Source: Sphingomonas paucimobilis (lineage in GTDB: Bacteria; Pseudomonadota; Alphaproteobacteria; Sphingomonadales; Sphingomonadaceae). From it: 5,849 bases of DNA. The notes under the pieces were generated by a model. The model did not search any database. It was given only the letters and a program-made list of their open reading frames with translations, and was not told the DNA's origin. The position numbers and the translations under genes are program-made. Every line of letters begins with the position of its first letter. Within the stretch, counting starts at the first letter, position 1. This document shows positions 1 through 5,849 of the stretch, in pieces. The DNA is taken from positions 1 through 5,849 of the forward strand of contig CAMAQU010000116.1 in assembly GCA_945860425.1 (NCBI GenBank), in the 5' to 3' direction.

Positions 1-12
1 CAGGCTGAAAGT

Positions 13-1179
13 CTAAAACCCGTCAGGCAGATCAACCGGGCCAACAATCTCCCGATGTCGGGAAATGGCATATCGGTCCGTCATCCCCGCGATAAAATCG
101 GAAATATGTTGGTCCAACGCTGGCTGGCTTTCCGGTGCGGTCAGCCGCCAGTCTTCGGGCAGAAGGCTTTGATCTGCATGATAGGCTGCGAAAAGATTGG
201 CAATAATTGCGTGGCAGCTCTTGGCAATCTCCAACTGGTGGGGGTGGTGATAGAGATTGGCGTACATGAACCGTTTTAGCTCAGCCTCCCCCTCCCCGAT
301 CGCGGGGGAGAACCCAACGATATTGGCAGAGGCCAATCGCACATCGTCTTCTGTCTTTATGCCCGATGCGGCAATCCGATTGCGGGTTTCGGCAATCACA
401 TCATTGACCATCATGCCAATTTGGGTGCGCACCAGCTCTGCCGCCAGAAGCCTTTGGTCAATTCCACCCAGCCGGGCGGACACCGACGGCCAGACACCCC
501 GAACCAGCGGCGCGTCGATAATCTGATCAAAATCGAGCAGCCCGGCCCGCAGACCATCATCAATGTCGTGATTGTCATAGGCAATGTCATCGGCAATGGC
601 CGCGACCTGAGCCTCCAGTGAAGAGCGCCGGTGAAGATCAAGCGGAAAGCCAGCATCCACTTCCTTCATGGCCCAGCCGGGTCTCAGCACCGGTCCATTA
701 TGCTTTGCCAGACCCTCCAGCGTTTCCCAGCATAAATTAAGGCCCGGCCAATTGGGATAAGCACGCTCCAGCCGGGTCAAAAGCCTTAGGCTATGGCCAT
801 TATGGTCAAAGCCGCCGGACTTCTGCATCGCCGCTTCAAGCGCCCCTTCCCCGGCATGGCCAAAGGGCGGGTGGCCGATGTCATGGGCGAGACACAAGGC
901 CTCGGTCAGATCCTCATCCAACCCCAGCGCGCGCGCAATGGTGCGGCCGATCTGTGCCACTTCTATGCTGTGGGTGAGGCGAACCCGGAAATGATCCCCA
1001 TCGGGGGCGACAAAAACCTGCGTCTTGTGGCGCAATCGGCGAAAGGAAATGGAATGAACAATGCGGTCCCGGTCGCGCTGAAAATTGCTTCTGGGGCCGC
1101 GCACTTGAGCATCGGGTTCGCTATGCTGCCGCCCACGACTATGGTCTGCGCGACAGGCATAGCTGGCATGCTGCGTCAT
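13..1179 (-). CDS. dgt: dGTPase-like HD-domain deoxynucleotide triphosphohydrolase
   Basis: 388 residues, full length for the bacterial type-2 dGTPase-like family. Such enzymes hydrolyse dNTPs (classically dGTP) to the deoxynucleoside and triphosphate in the cytosol, lowering dNTP pools; some members act on several dNTPs, so substrate is unproven. Visible motifs: FQRDRDRI (33-40), FRRLRHKTQVF (46-56), RLTHSIEV with H70, the HD pair H99-D100 within HDIGHPPFGHAGE, FDHNGHS (124-130), KHNGP (159-163) and ADDIAYDNHD (196-205). H70, H99, D100 and D197 or D198 form the expected metal-binding HD set, so the enzyme looks intact. The ATG at 1177-1179 is the only Met codon before the first conserved block and overlaps the TGA of the upstream SPOR gene (ATGA). 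The Shine-Dalgarno signal is weak (GGA just upstream), so translation is probably coupled. The TAG stop is at 13-15. Family assignment is strong; physiological role is inferred. Confidence 0.93.
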   Translation of the reverse strand: MTQHASYACRADHSRGRQHSEPDAQVRGPRSNFQRDRDRIVHSISFRRLRHKTQVFVAPDGDHFRVRLTHSIEVAQIGRTIARALGLDEDLTEALCLAHDIGHPPFGHAGEGALEAAMQKSGGFDHNGHSLRLLTRLERAYPNWPGLNLCWETLEGLAKHNGPVLRPGWAMKEVDAGFPLDLHRRSSLEAQVAAIADDIAYDNHDIDDGLRAGLLDFDQIIDAPLVRGVWPSVSARLGGIDQRLLAAELVRTQIGMMVNDVIAETRNRIAASGIKTEDDVRLASANIVGFSPAIGEGEAELKRFMYANLYHHPHQLEIAKSCHAIIANLFAAYHADQSLLPEDWRLTAPESQPALDQHISDFIAGMTDRYAISRHREIVGPVDLPDGF

Positions 1180-2939
1180 TTTCCGGACAGCCGTTCGATT
1201 TCCTGACCTGCTTCCGATGAGAAAATCGTCGCCTGAACACCCTCACGGGCCAGATCATTCACAAGATCACGCGCGGCGGACGAGGATCGAACGGGGCCAA
1301 CCAAAAGCCGGTTGGTCTGGCGAAAGCTTACATACCAAGCACGCTGCCCATCCAGCGCCTTGGGCGCGCTGTCTCGGATTTGACGCCATGTCCGGGGCAG
1401 TGCGCCTGTATTGCGACCGGTTGCAATCTGAACCCAAGTGCGTGCCGGGTTCCGCCGCGCTTTGGCCGCCTCTTCGGCGATCCGGCGATCCTCTGCGGCC
1501 TTTTCTAAACGCGCCTTTTCCTCAGCGGCCGCCTTGCGTTGGGCGGCAATCCGCAGGACACGAAGCTTTTCGGCATCGGGCAGGGCAACAGGTGCACTTT
1601 CCTCCTCCAACTCAAGCGTACGAACCAGATCGGCCAGTGTCCGCGCGGCAGGAGGCGGTGCGGTCGGCGGCGTGTCCGCCACAGCAACGGCAATTTCGCG
1701 CTGCACCACTGGAGCTTGTGGGGCCGACACTTGTGGGGCGGGCGTTGGCGCGGCAATCGGCGGCGTTATTGGGGCAGGAGCTGGGCTGGCTGGCGGGCCC
1801 ATCACAACAGCCATGCTCGGCTTAGGACGGGCGGCAGCCACTTCAAAAAGCGGCCCCGGTCGCGCGCCAGATGGCGCAGGCGCTTTTGTCGGCTCTGGAG
1901 CGGCGGCAACAATCACAGAGCTATCGTCCGTGTCGGGCGTCGCGGGCTTTGCTGCCTCGCTGCTGGTTCGGCTGGCAATTTGGGCGGGTCGAGTGGGGAC
2001 AGAGGCCGTCTGCACAACCTTATCATTGGCCTTGGCCTCCCGGCCCTGCCGTCGGCTTTGGCGCGGGTCTGGACCAGAGGCGGCAACCACCTTACGCTCT
2101 GGCTCCACCGACGTCAGGCTGGCGGCGACCGAACGATCAACGGGCCGAAACTCATCTTCCAACGATGCCAGAGTGCCTAAGCCAGATGCCGGCAAAGTCC
2201 CAAAATGAACGGCGGCCGCCTTTGCCCCAATGGTCAAGCTGGGCAGACGTTGCATAAAGCCGGTCAAGGACTGTGCCATATCGGCAGGTGCCACCATGCG
2301 CACAATTTTTTCGGCGCCAGCCGAATCCCCATTCATCGCCAAGATAAAGGCGCGGGCGCGCCAAGCGCCTTGATCATTTTGTTTGATCAACGGCTCAAGC
2401 CGGGCAAGGGCTGCCTCTCGCTCTCCCGAGACGCCCAAGGACAAAGCAATCCTGCGGGTCACTTCATCCGACGGACGGGCTTTGAGCGCCGCCAGATAAT
2501 CGCGTTGTGCCTTTTTGGGGTCCCCCGCCAGATCATAAGCGAGCCCGCGGTCAGCTAGAAGATCCGCCTCTGGCGCGCCCAATCTCAACGCTTCGTCAAA
2601 AGCGCGAAGGGCCTCCCCAGACTTTTCCATCTGGGTCAAGGCACTGCCAAGGCCAATTTTTGCCCGATAATTATCGGGCGACAATTCCTCGGCACGAGCA
2701 AAAAACCCGAAAGCGGCATTTGGATCGCCAACGGCCAGCGCGCCGCCCCCAGCCAGCAACAAGGCGTCCACATTAAAGGGATCGCGCGCCAGTGCCTTTA
2801 GATTTTCTGACAATTGCGCCGCCGGGTCCAGCGGCTTGGCCGCGTCGCCAGTCGGCAGCGCCTGCGCGCCAAGCGACGTCGACGCGCCGAGCATAATCGA
2901 CAGGGCACAAAGACGCGCAAAGAAAGCCGGTCTGATCAT
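1176..2939 (-). CDS. Exported TPR and SPOR-domain protein, putative septal peptidoglycan-binding protein
   Basis: 587 residues from the ATG at 2937-2939. Residues 1-27 look like a Sec signal peptide: basic MIRPAFFAR, a hydrophobic stretch, then likely cleavage after GAQA. Residues about 55-222 form TPR-like helical repeats; those at about 56-89, 90-122 and 124-157 are clearest, with A-F-ALRL and A-YLAALKA signatures. Residues about 270-435 are a low-complexity Pro/Ala-rich linker, suited to spanning the periplasm. Residues about 455-497 are a charged Ala/Glu/Lys/Arg helix, possibly coiled coil. Residues about 498-578 match a SPOR domain: it opens WVQIATGRN, then WYVSFRQ and RLLVGPVRS, then the A-DLVNDLAREGV helix and ATIF strand. 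SPOR domains bind glycan strands stripped of stem peptides at division sites, so a periplasmic role in septation is inferred from family and from its place after ftsZ. An in-frame GTG at 2970-2972 would add 11 residues, but the ATG has AGAGG five bases upstream and gives a clean signal peptide. I do not recognise a specific gene name. Confidence 0.88.
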   Translation of the reverse strand: MIRPAFFARLCALSIMLGASTSLGAQALPTGDAAKPLDPAAQLSENLKALARDPFNVDALLLAGGGALAVGDPNAAFGFFARAEELSPDNYRAKIGLGSALTQMEKSGEALRAFDEALRLGAPEADLLADRGLAYDLAGDPKKAQRDYLAALKARPSDEVTRRIALSLGVSGEREAALARLEPLIKQNDQGAWRARAFILAMNGDSAGAEKIVRMVAPADMAQSLTGFMQRLPSLTIGAKAAAVHFGTLPASGLGTLASLEDEFRPVDRSVAASLTSVEPERKVVAASGPDPRQSRRQGREAKANDKVVQTASVPTRPAQIASRTSSEAAKPATPDTDDSSVIVAAAPEPTKAPAPSGARPGPLFEVAAARPKPSMAVVMGPPASPAPAPITPPIAAPTPAPQVSAPQAPVVQREIAVAVADTPPTAPPPAARTLADLVRTLELEEESAPVALPDAEKLRVLRIAAQRKAAAEEKARLEKAAEDRRIAEEAAKARRNPARTWVQIATGRNTGALPRTWRQIRDSAPKALDGQRAWYVSFRQTNRLLVGPVRSSSAARDLVNDLAREGVQATIFSSEAGQEIERLSGK

Positions 2940-2944
2940 GCCAG

Positions 2945-2949
2945 CCTCT
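2945..2949 (-). promoter_or_regulatory. Ribosome binding site deciding the start of the SPOR gene
   Basis: Minus-strand AGAGG lies five bases before the ATG at 2937-2939. The alternative in-frame GTG at 2970-2972 has only a distant, weaker purine stretch. This site, together with the signal peptide beginning directly at the ATG, decides the start. Confidence 0.6.
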
Positions 2950-2992
2950 TTAAACGAGCAAGGAGAGGGCACAAGGGATTGCGCGCCTCACC

Positions 2993-3025
2993 GCGCCGGA
3001 CCGTTTCTCGGCACGGTTAAGGCGC
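2993..3025 (-). other. GC-rich hairpin between ftsZ and the SPOR gene
   Basis: A two-part inverted repeat lies in the leader between the ftsZ stop and the SPOR start. The outer arms are GCGCC/GGCGC (2993-2997 with 3021-3025) and the inner arms ACCGT/ACGGT (3000-3004 with 3013-3017). The loop is eight bases, with a 2/3-base internal bulge between the stems. No run of T follows on the minus strand, so it does not look like an intrinsic terminator. It could act as an mRNA stability or processing element, or limit read-through from the highly expressed ftsZ. The pairing is seen; the function is inferred and chance pairing is possible. Confidence 0.35.
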
Positions 3026-3048
3026 AGAAGGACACAAGACCCGCCGAA

Positions 3049-4566
3049 TTATTGATTATTCTGGCGGTTCAAAAAGCGCGGAATATCCGAAGACTCGGGC
3101 TTAGCTTCCTCATCTGACCGGCTCGCCCCACGTGCAATGCTGGACATGCGTTCAAACAAAGTTGCGCCAAGCGGCGCAATGCGCGGGGGACTGGGCGCAT
3201 CATCGGACTTCTCCGGCGCGGCGTCGGCGCCAGACAGCCAGGACGGTTGCGACTGATCATCGACAACCTCTTCTGCGGTCAGCGGCAAGACATCTGGCTC
3301 GGGCGCGTCGACCGCATCGACATTGTCATCCAACAACAGCTCTTCCCCGGCAACATCGGGCGCCGTCAGGACGAGCTCTTCCGCATCATCATCAGCCGCG
3401 TCAGACGCATCGACCTGCGCTTCTGTCAGATCCAAGGGAGCGTCTTCGGCAGCGTCGAAAGTCGCCGGGCTGGCTTCAACTGGCTGCAGATTAACCGCAG
3501 GTTGTTCCACGGGAACAACTGCTGGCGCTGGCGCGGGCTCTTCTACCCTGCGCGCATTGGACAGGTTAAAAACTTGGGCCGGGCGCGCTTCGGAAGCGGC
3601 ACCTGCCTCAATACCGGTCGCGACAACCGACACGCGGATCTTGCCGTTGAGATTGTCATTAAAGGCCGAACCCCAGATGATGTTCGCATCGGGATCAACC
3701 AATTCCTTAATGTGGGACGCTGCTTCATCCACTTCCATCAGGCGCATGTCTTCACCGCCCGTGATGGACACGATGACGCCCTTGGCACCCTTCATCGACA
3801 CGCCGTCGAGCAGCGGGTTGGCAATGGCTTTTTCAGCGGCTTCAATGGCGCGATTATCGCCCTCAGCCTCGCCTGTGCCCATCATCGCCTTGCCCATTTC
3901 GCTCATCACCGTACGGACGTCGGCAAAGTCGAGATTGATGAGGCCGGGCATGACCATCAAATCAGTAATGCCGCGCACGCCCTGCTGAAGCACTTCATCC
4001 GCCATGGCGAAGGCTTCTTTGAACGTGGTCGACGGGTTGGCGATCAGGAAGAGGTTCTGGTTGGGAATAACGATCAGGGTGTCGACATGCTTTTGCAGTT
4101 CGGCAATGCCAGCTTCTGCCGACTTCATCCGGCGCGACCCTTCAAAGCTGAACGGCTTGGTGACAACGCCGACGGTCAGGATGCCACGATCACGCGCGGC
4201 CTTTGCGATGATCGGTGCCGCACCCGTCCCGGTGCCGCCGCCCATACCAGCGGCGATGAAGCACATGTGCGATCCTTCAAGCGCGCGCTCAATCTGTTCA
4301 ATCGCTTCTTCGGCAGCTGCCCGGCCAATTTCAGGCCGCGACCCTGCACCAAGGCCTTGCGTGATCTTCAGGCCAAGCTGGATACGCCGTTCGGCCGCGC
4401 TGCTGTTGAGCGCCTGCGCGTCGGTATTGGCGACGATGAAGTCAACGCCCTGAACCTGATTGGCAATCATATTGGCAACGGCGTTGCCGCCAGCCCCACC
4501 ACAGCCAATGACGCTGATCCTGGGCTTCAGTTCTTCTACTTCTGGCGCGATGAATTCGATCGACAT
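3049..4566 (-). CDS. ftsZ: Cell division GTPase FtsZ
   Basis: 505 residues, complete. FtsZ is the tubulin homologue whose GTP-dependent protofilaments form the cytoplasmic Z-ring and guide septal peptidoglycan synthesis; the neighbouring FtsA tethers it to the membrane. Visible: N-terminal nucleotide-binding loop GCGGAGGNA (21-29), tubulin signature GGGTGTG (109-115), and T7 synergy loop NLDFADV (211-217) with catalytic Asp213 and Asp216. The globular part ends near residue 330. An unusually long acidic, Pro/Ala/Asp-rich linker follows to about 490, as in other Alphaproteobacteria, so the protein is well above the ~380 residues of E. coli FtsZ. Within it, a TLFERMSSIARG block (469-480) looks more structured. 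The tail DIPRFLNRQ (494-502) is the conserved C-terminal peptide that binds FtsA and other partners. The start ATG has AGGGG eight bases upstream. The TAA stop is at 3049-3051. Identity is secure. Confidence 0.99.
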   Translation of the reverse strand: MSIEFIAPEVEELKPRISVIGCGGAGGNAVANMIANQVQGVDFIVANTDAQALNSSAAERRIQLGLKITQGLGAGSRPEIGRAAAEEAIEQIERALEGSHMCFIAAGMGGGTGTGAAPIIAKAARDRGILTVGVVTKPFSFEGSRRMKSAEAGIAELQKHVDTLIVIPNQNLFLIANPSTTFKEAFAMADEVLQQGVRGITDLMVMPGLINLDFADVRTVMSEMGKAMMGTGEAEGDNRAIEAAEKAIANPLLDGVSMKGAKGVIVSITGGEDMRLMEVDEAASHIKELVDPDANIIWGSAFNDNLNGKIRVSVVATGIEAGAASEARPAQVFNLSNARRVEEPAPAPAVVPVEQPAVNLQPVEASPATFDAAEDAPLDLTEAQVDASDAADDDAEELVLTAPDVAGEELLLDDNVDAVDAPEPDVLPLTAEEVVDDQSQPSWLSGADAAPEKSDDAPSPPRIAPLGATLFERMSSIARGASRSDEEAKPESSDIPRFLNRQNNQ

Positions 4567-4574
4567 TTCCGTAT

Positions 4575-4579
4575 CCCCT
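4575..4579 (-). promoter_or_regulatory. ftsZ ribosome binding site
   Basis: Minus-strand AGGGG, eight bases before the ftsZ ATG at 4564-4566, is a good anti-16S match at workable spacing. It supports this start, which also places the conserved GCGGAGG loop at the normal distance from the N-terminus. Confidence 0.6.
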
Positions 4580-4624
4580 GATCTCTCCCGACAAGTGCGG
4601 CTGCCCTCGTCAGATCCTAGTGCA

Positions 4625-4640
4625 CCAAACCCGCCAAACC
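4625..4640. repeat. Short tandem direct repeat upstream of ftsZ
   Basis: CCAAACC occurs twice on the plus strand, at 4625-4631 and 4634-4640, starting nine bases apart (GGTTTGG on the coding strand). It lies between the larger dyad and the ftsZ ribosome binding site. It could be a protein-binding site or chance; the spacing is a little under one helical turn. Confidence 0.3.
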
Positions 4641-4654
4641 TTCACCTGATCCGG

Positions 4655-4684
4655 GAACGTTTCGTCGTATTTTACGAATCGTTC
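4655..4684. repeat. 30-base interrupted palindrome in the ftsA-ftsZ gap
   Basis: The left arm GAACGTTTCGT (4655-4665) and right arm ACGAATCGTTC (4674-4684) are reverse complements at ten of eleven positions, around an eight-base AT-rich centre. The only mismatch (4660 against 4679) creates GAATC in the right arm. On the coding strand the centre overlaps a TAAAAT -10-like hexamer. No T-run follows, so it is not an intrinsic terminator. It could be a transcription factor operator or an RNA hairpin in a transcript reading through from ftsA. Confidence 0.55.
4676..4680. promoter_or_regulatory. GANTC (CcrM-type) methylation site upstream of ftsZ
   Basis: GAATC lies inside the right arm of the palindrome, about 110 bases before the ftsZ start. 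GANTC is the target of the alphaproteobacterial cell-cycle methylase CcrM, and in Caulobacter methylation of such a site promotes ftsZ transcription through GcrA. The motif is plain; whether this organism uses it that way is inferred. Confidence 0.4.
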
Positions 4685-4719
4685 ACCCCAATATCATGTG
4701 CATGGCCGCAGGTTTAACC

Positions 4720-5849
4720 TCAAAAGCTAGTTTTGAACGCTGTTATGAGTTTTTCAAGCAACCCGTTCTTAATTGGTGCATAAACCTGTTGATCAAGTGT
4801 CTTCATGCCCCGCACATCGATGGGATCGGACGCCGCATAATGGATGAGCCCCGCCAGAGTCGCAAAGCCGGGGCCGCTATGCGCATCCGGTAGGCCGATC
4901 AGACCACGTGGCCGGCCAACGCGCACGGCGCGGCCCAGCACGCTCTGAACATAATCGGCCATGCCTTTGAGCTCCGCTCCGCCGCCCGTCAGGACAACTT
5001 GCCGACCCACCGGGCCTGTAAAGCCCAATTCCTTGAGCGCATTGCCAATTTCTCCGACAAGATGCTCCAGCCGCTGACGGATAACGGCGATCAACTGGGC
5101 ACGGGTGATCCGGTGGCTATCGCCTTCATCTTCGGATGACATGGGCGCCACCTCTATCATCTCATGATTGTCGCGCGGGCTGGCCGTTGCCGATCCGTAA
5201 AAGCATTTCATCCGTTCGGCCTGATTGCGTCGCGCGCCAAAGGCAGAGGCAATGTCATCCGTGATGTCTGCGGCTCCAAAGGGAATGGAGGTCAGGGCGA
5301 CCAGCATCCCCCCTGCAAAGAGCGAGACATTGGTCACGCCGCCGCCAATTTCGACGAGAGCAACGCCCAGTTCGCGTTCTTCCTCCGACAAAACGGCCAT
5401 GCCAGTTGCGACCGGAGACGCAATGATCGCCTCCACCCCCAGATGCGCGCTGCGCACGCACAAATCGATATTGCGGATCGGCGATTGGTCGGCACAGACA
5501 ACGTGAATATCCACGCCCAGCTTATCGGCATGCAGCCCAAGCGGGCGTTTCACGCCCTGCAATCCATCGAGCGTATAAAGCGTTGGCTGGGCATGCAGGA
5601 TCATCCGCCCATCGGGATCCAGAGAATTGCGGCCCGCCGCCAGCAGGGCGTCAATATCAACCTGCGATATCTGCTGGCCGCCCAATTCCACGCCAACGGA
5701 GGCGATATTGCTGACCAGCCCGCCTGCGGAAAAGCCAACCCAAACATTATCGATGCTCAGGCCCGCGATGCGTTCTGCCTGCTCCACGGCTTCCCGAATG
5801 GCTTTTTCGGTTGCGTCCATATCGGCGATATAGCCACGGCGTACCCCCT
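4720..5849 (-). CDS. ftsA: Cell division protein FtsA, 5' end beyond the window
   Basis: FtsA is the actin-like ATPase that anchors FtsZ filaments to the inner membrane and recruits later division proteins. About 375 residues are visible. The frame stays open from the ATG at 5818-5820 to the window edge, encoding GVRRGYIAD, which belongs to the conserved entry into the 1C subdomain; that Met is therefore internal, not the start. Roughly 50 N-terminal residues, including the phosphate-1 loop, are missing. In visible-fragment numbering: 1C subdomain about 30-115; phosphate-2 motif VEIGGGVTNVS (165-175), with Glu166 where Asp is usual in the actin superfamily; adenosine motif VVLTGGGAELKGM (284-296). 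The C-terminal amphipathic helix LLEKLITAFKTSF (363-375) fits the membrane-targeting sequence. The TGA stop is at 4720-4722. ftsZ lies 153 bases downstream, the usual dcw order. Identity is secure. Confidence 0.97.
   Translation of the reverse strand, partial: GVRRGYIADMDATEKAIREAVEQAERIAGLSIDNVWVGFSAGGLVSNIASVGVELGGQQISQVDIDALLAAGRNSLDPDGRMILHAQPTLYTLDGLQGVKRPLGLHADKLGVDIHVVCADQSPIRNIDLCVRSAHLGVEAIIASPVATGMAVLSEEERELGVALVEIGGGVTNVSLFAGGMLVALTSIPFGAADITDDIASAFGARRNQAERMKCFYGSATASPRDNHEMIEVAPMSSEDEGDSHRITRAQLIAVIRQRLEHLVGEIGNALKELGFTGPVGRQVVLTGGGAELKGMADYVQSVLGRAVRVGRPRGLIGLPDAHSGPGFATLAGLIHYAASDPIDVRGMKTLDQQVYAPIKNGLLEKLITAFKTSF

Larger units (their letters stand above)
4567..4719 (-). promoter_or_regulatory. 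ftsA-ftsZ intergenic region, candidate ftsZ regulatory region
   Basis: This 153-base gap is long for two dcw neighbours and contains a 30-base dyad (4655-4684), a GANTC site, a 7-base direct repeat and the ftsZ ribosome binding site. A minus-strand TAAAAT at 4669-4674 matches the -10 consensus at five of six positions, but no good -35 lies at 16-18 bases' spacing. In Caulobacter, ftsZ has its own promoter after ftsA, controlled by CtrA and by CcrM methylation with GcrA. A similar role here is inferred from position and motifs only. Confidence 0.45.

Noticed and set aside
1..12. The start of another gene downstream of dgt, such as argS.
   Set aside because: Twelve bases are too few to support any call.
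1438..2208. A 256-codon Ala/Gly/Ser-rich plus-strand frame opposite the SPOR gene.
   Set aside because: It is a low-complexity shadow of the Pro/Ala-rich linker and charged helix on the minus strand, with no domain signature.
2940..2972. The upstream in-frame GTG start for the SPOR gene, adding 11 residues.
   Set aside because: The ATG at 2937-2939 has a well-spaced AGAGG and starts a clean signal peptide; the extension would put a polar segment with a Cys before it.
3247..4581. A 444-codon open frame on the plus strand covering most of ftsZ.
   Set aside because: It is antisense to an unmistakable ftsZ, has no recognisable domain, and is His/Arg/Asn-rich in a way that follows from reading ftsZ codons backwards. 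Long antisense frames are common opposite GC-rich genes.
4711..4719. GGTTTAACC just after the ftsA stop, considered as a CtrA binding site.
   Set aside because: Only one TTAA half-site is present; no second TTAA lies seven bases away on either side, so it does not meet the TTAA-N7-TTAA pattern.
5818..5820. The ATG at 5818-5820 as the ftsA start codon.
   Set aside because: The frame continues upstream to the window edge with GVRRGYIAD, which is conserved FtsA sequence, and the N-terminal phosphate-1 region would otherwise be missing.

Overview
The window is a densely packed, single-direction block: every convincing gene lies on the minus strand, so transcription runs from high to low coordinates. 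In that order it holds ftsA (5' end cut off by the window edge), ftsZ, a secreted TPR/SPOR-domain protein and a dGTPase-like HD-domain hydrolase (dgt). It is the distal end of a division and cell wall (dcw) cluster. Protein features place it in the Alphaproteobacteria, most likely Sphingomonadales: FtsZ has a long acidic linker and a C-terminal tail with the core DIPRFLNRQ, FtsA resembles the sphingomonad type, and base composition is moderately GC-rich. The genus cannot be fixed from the sequence.

Layout: ftsA (4720-5849, partial) is followed by a 153-base gap (4567-4719), the longest non-coding stretch. That gap holds a 30-base interrupted palindrome, one GANTC site, a short direct repeat and the ftsZ ribosome binding site. 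ftsZ (3049-4566) is followed by a gap of about 110 bases with a GC-rich hairpin that lacks a U-tract. Next comes the TPR/SPOR gene (start best placed at 2939), whose TGA stop overlaps the ATG of dgt (13-1179) in an ATGA arrangement. Positions 1-12 are the first bases downstream of dgt; nothing can be assigned there.

How the genes fit together: FtsA tethers FtsZ filaments to the inner membrane. FtsZ forms the treadmilling ring that directs septal wall synthesis. The SPOR protein is predicted to be exported and to bind denuded septal peptidoglycan. The dGTPase-like protein would act on the dNTP pool and is probably translationally coupled to the SPOR gene. No mobile element, CRISPR array, tRNA or rRNA was seen. 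This is mostly an ordinary core-genome region. The points most worth checking are the ftsZ upstream region (palindrome with an embedded GANTC in a window where GANTC is scarce), the ftsZ-SPOR-dgt linkage, the conserved-looking helix inside the FtsZ linker, and an Asp-to-Glu change in the FtsA phosphate-2 motif.
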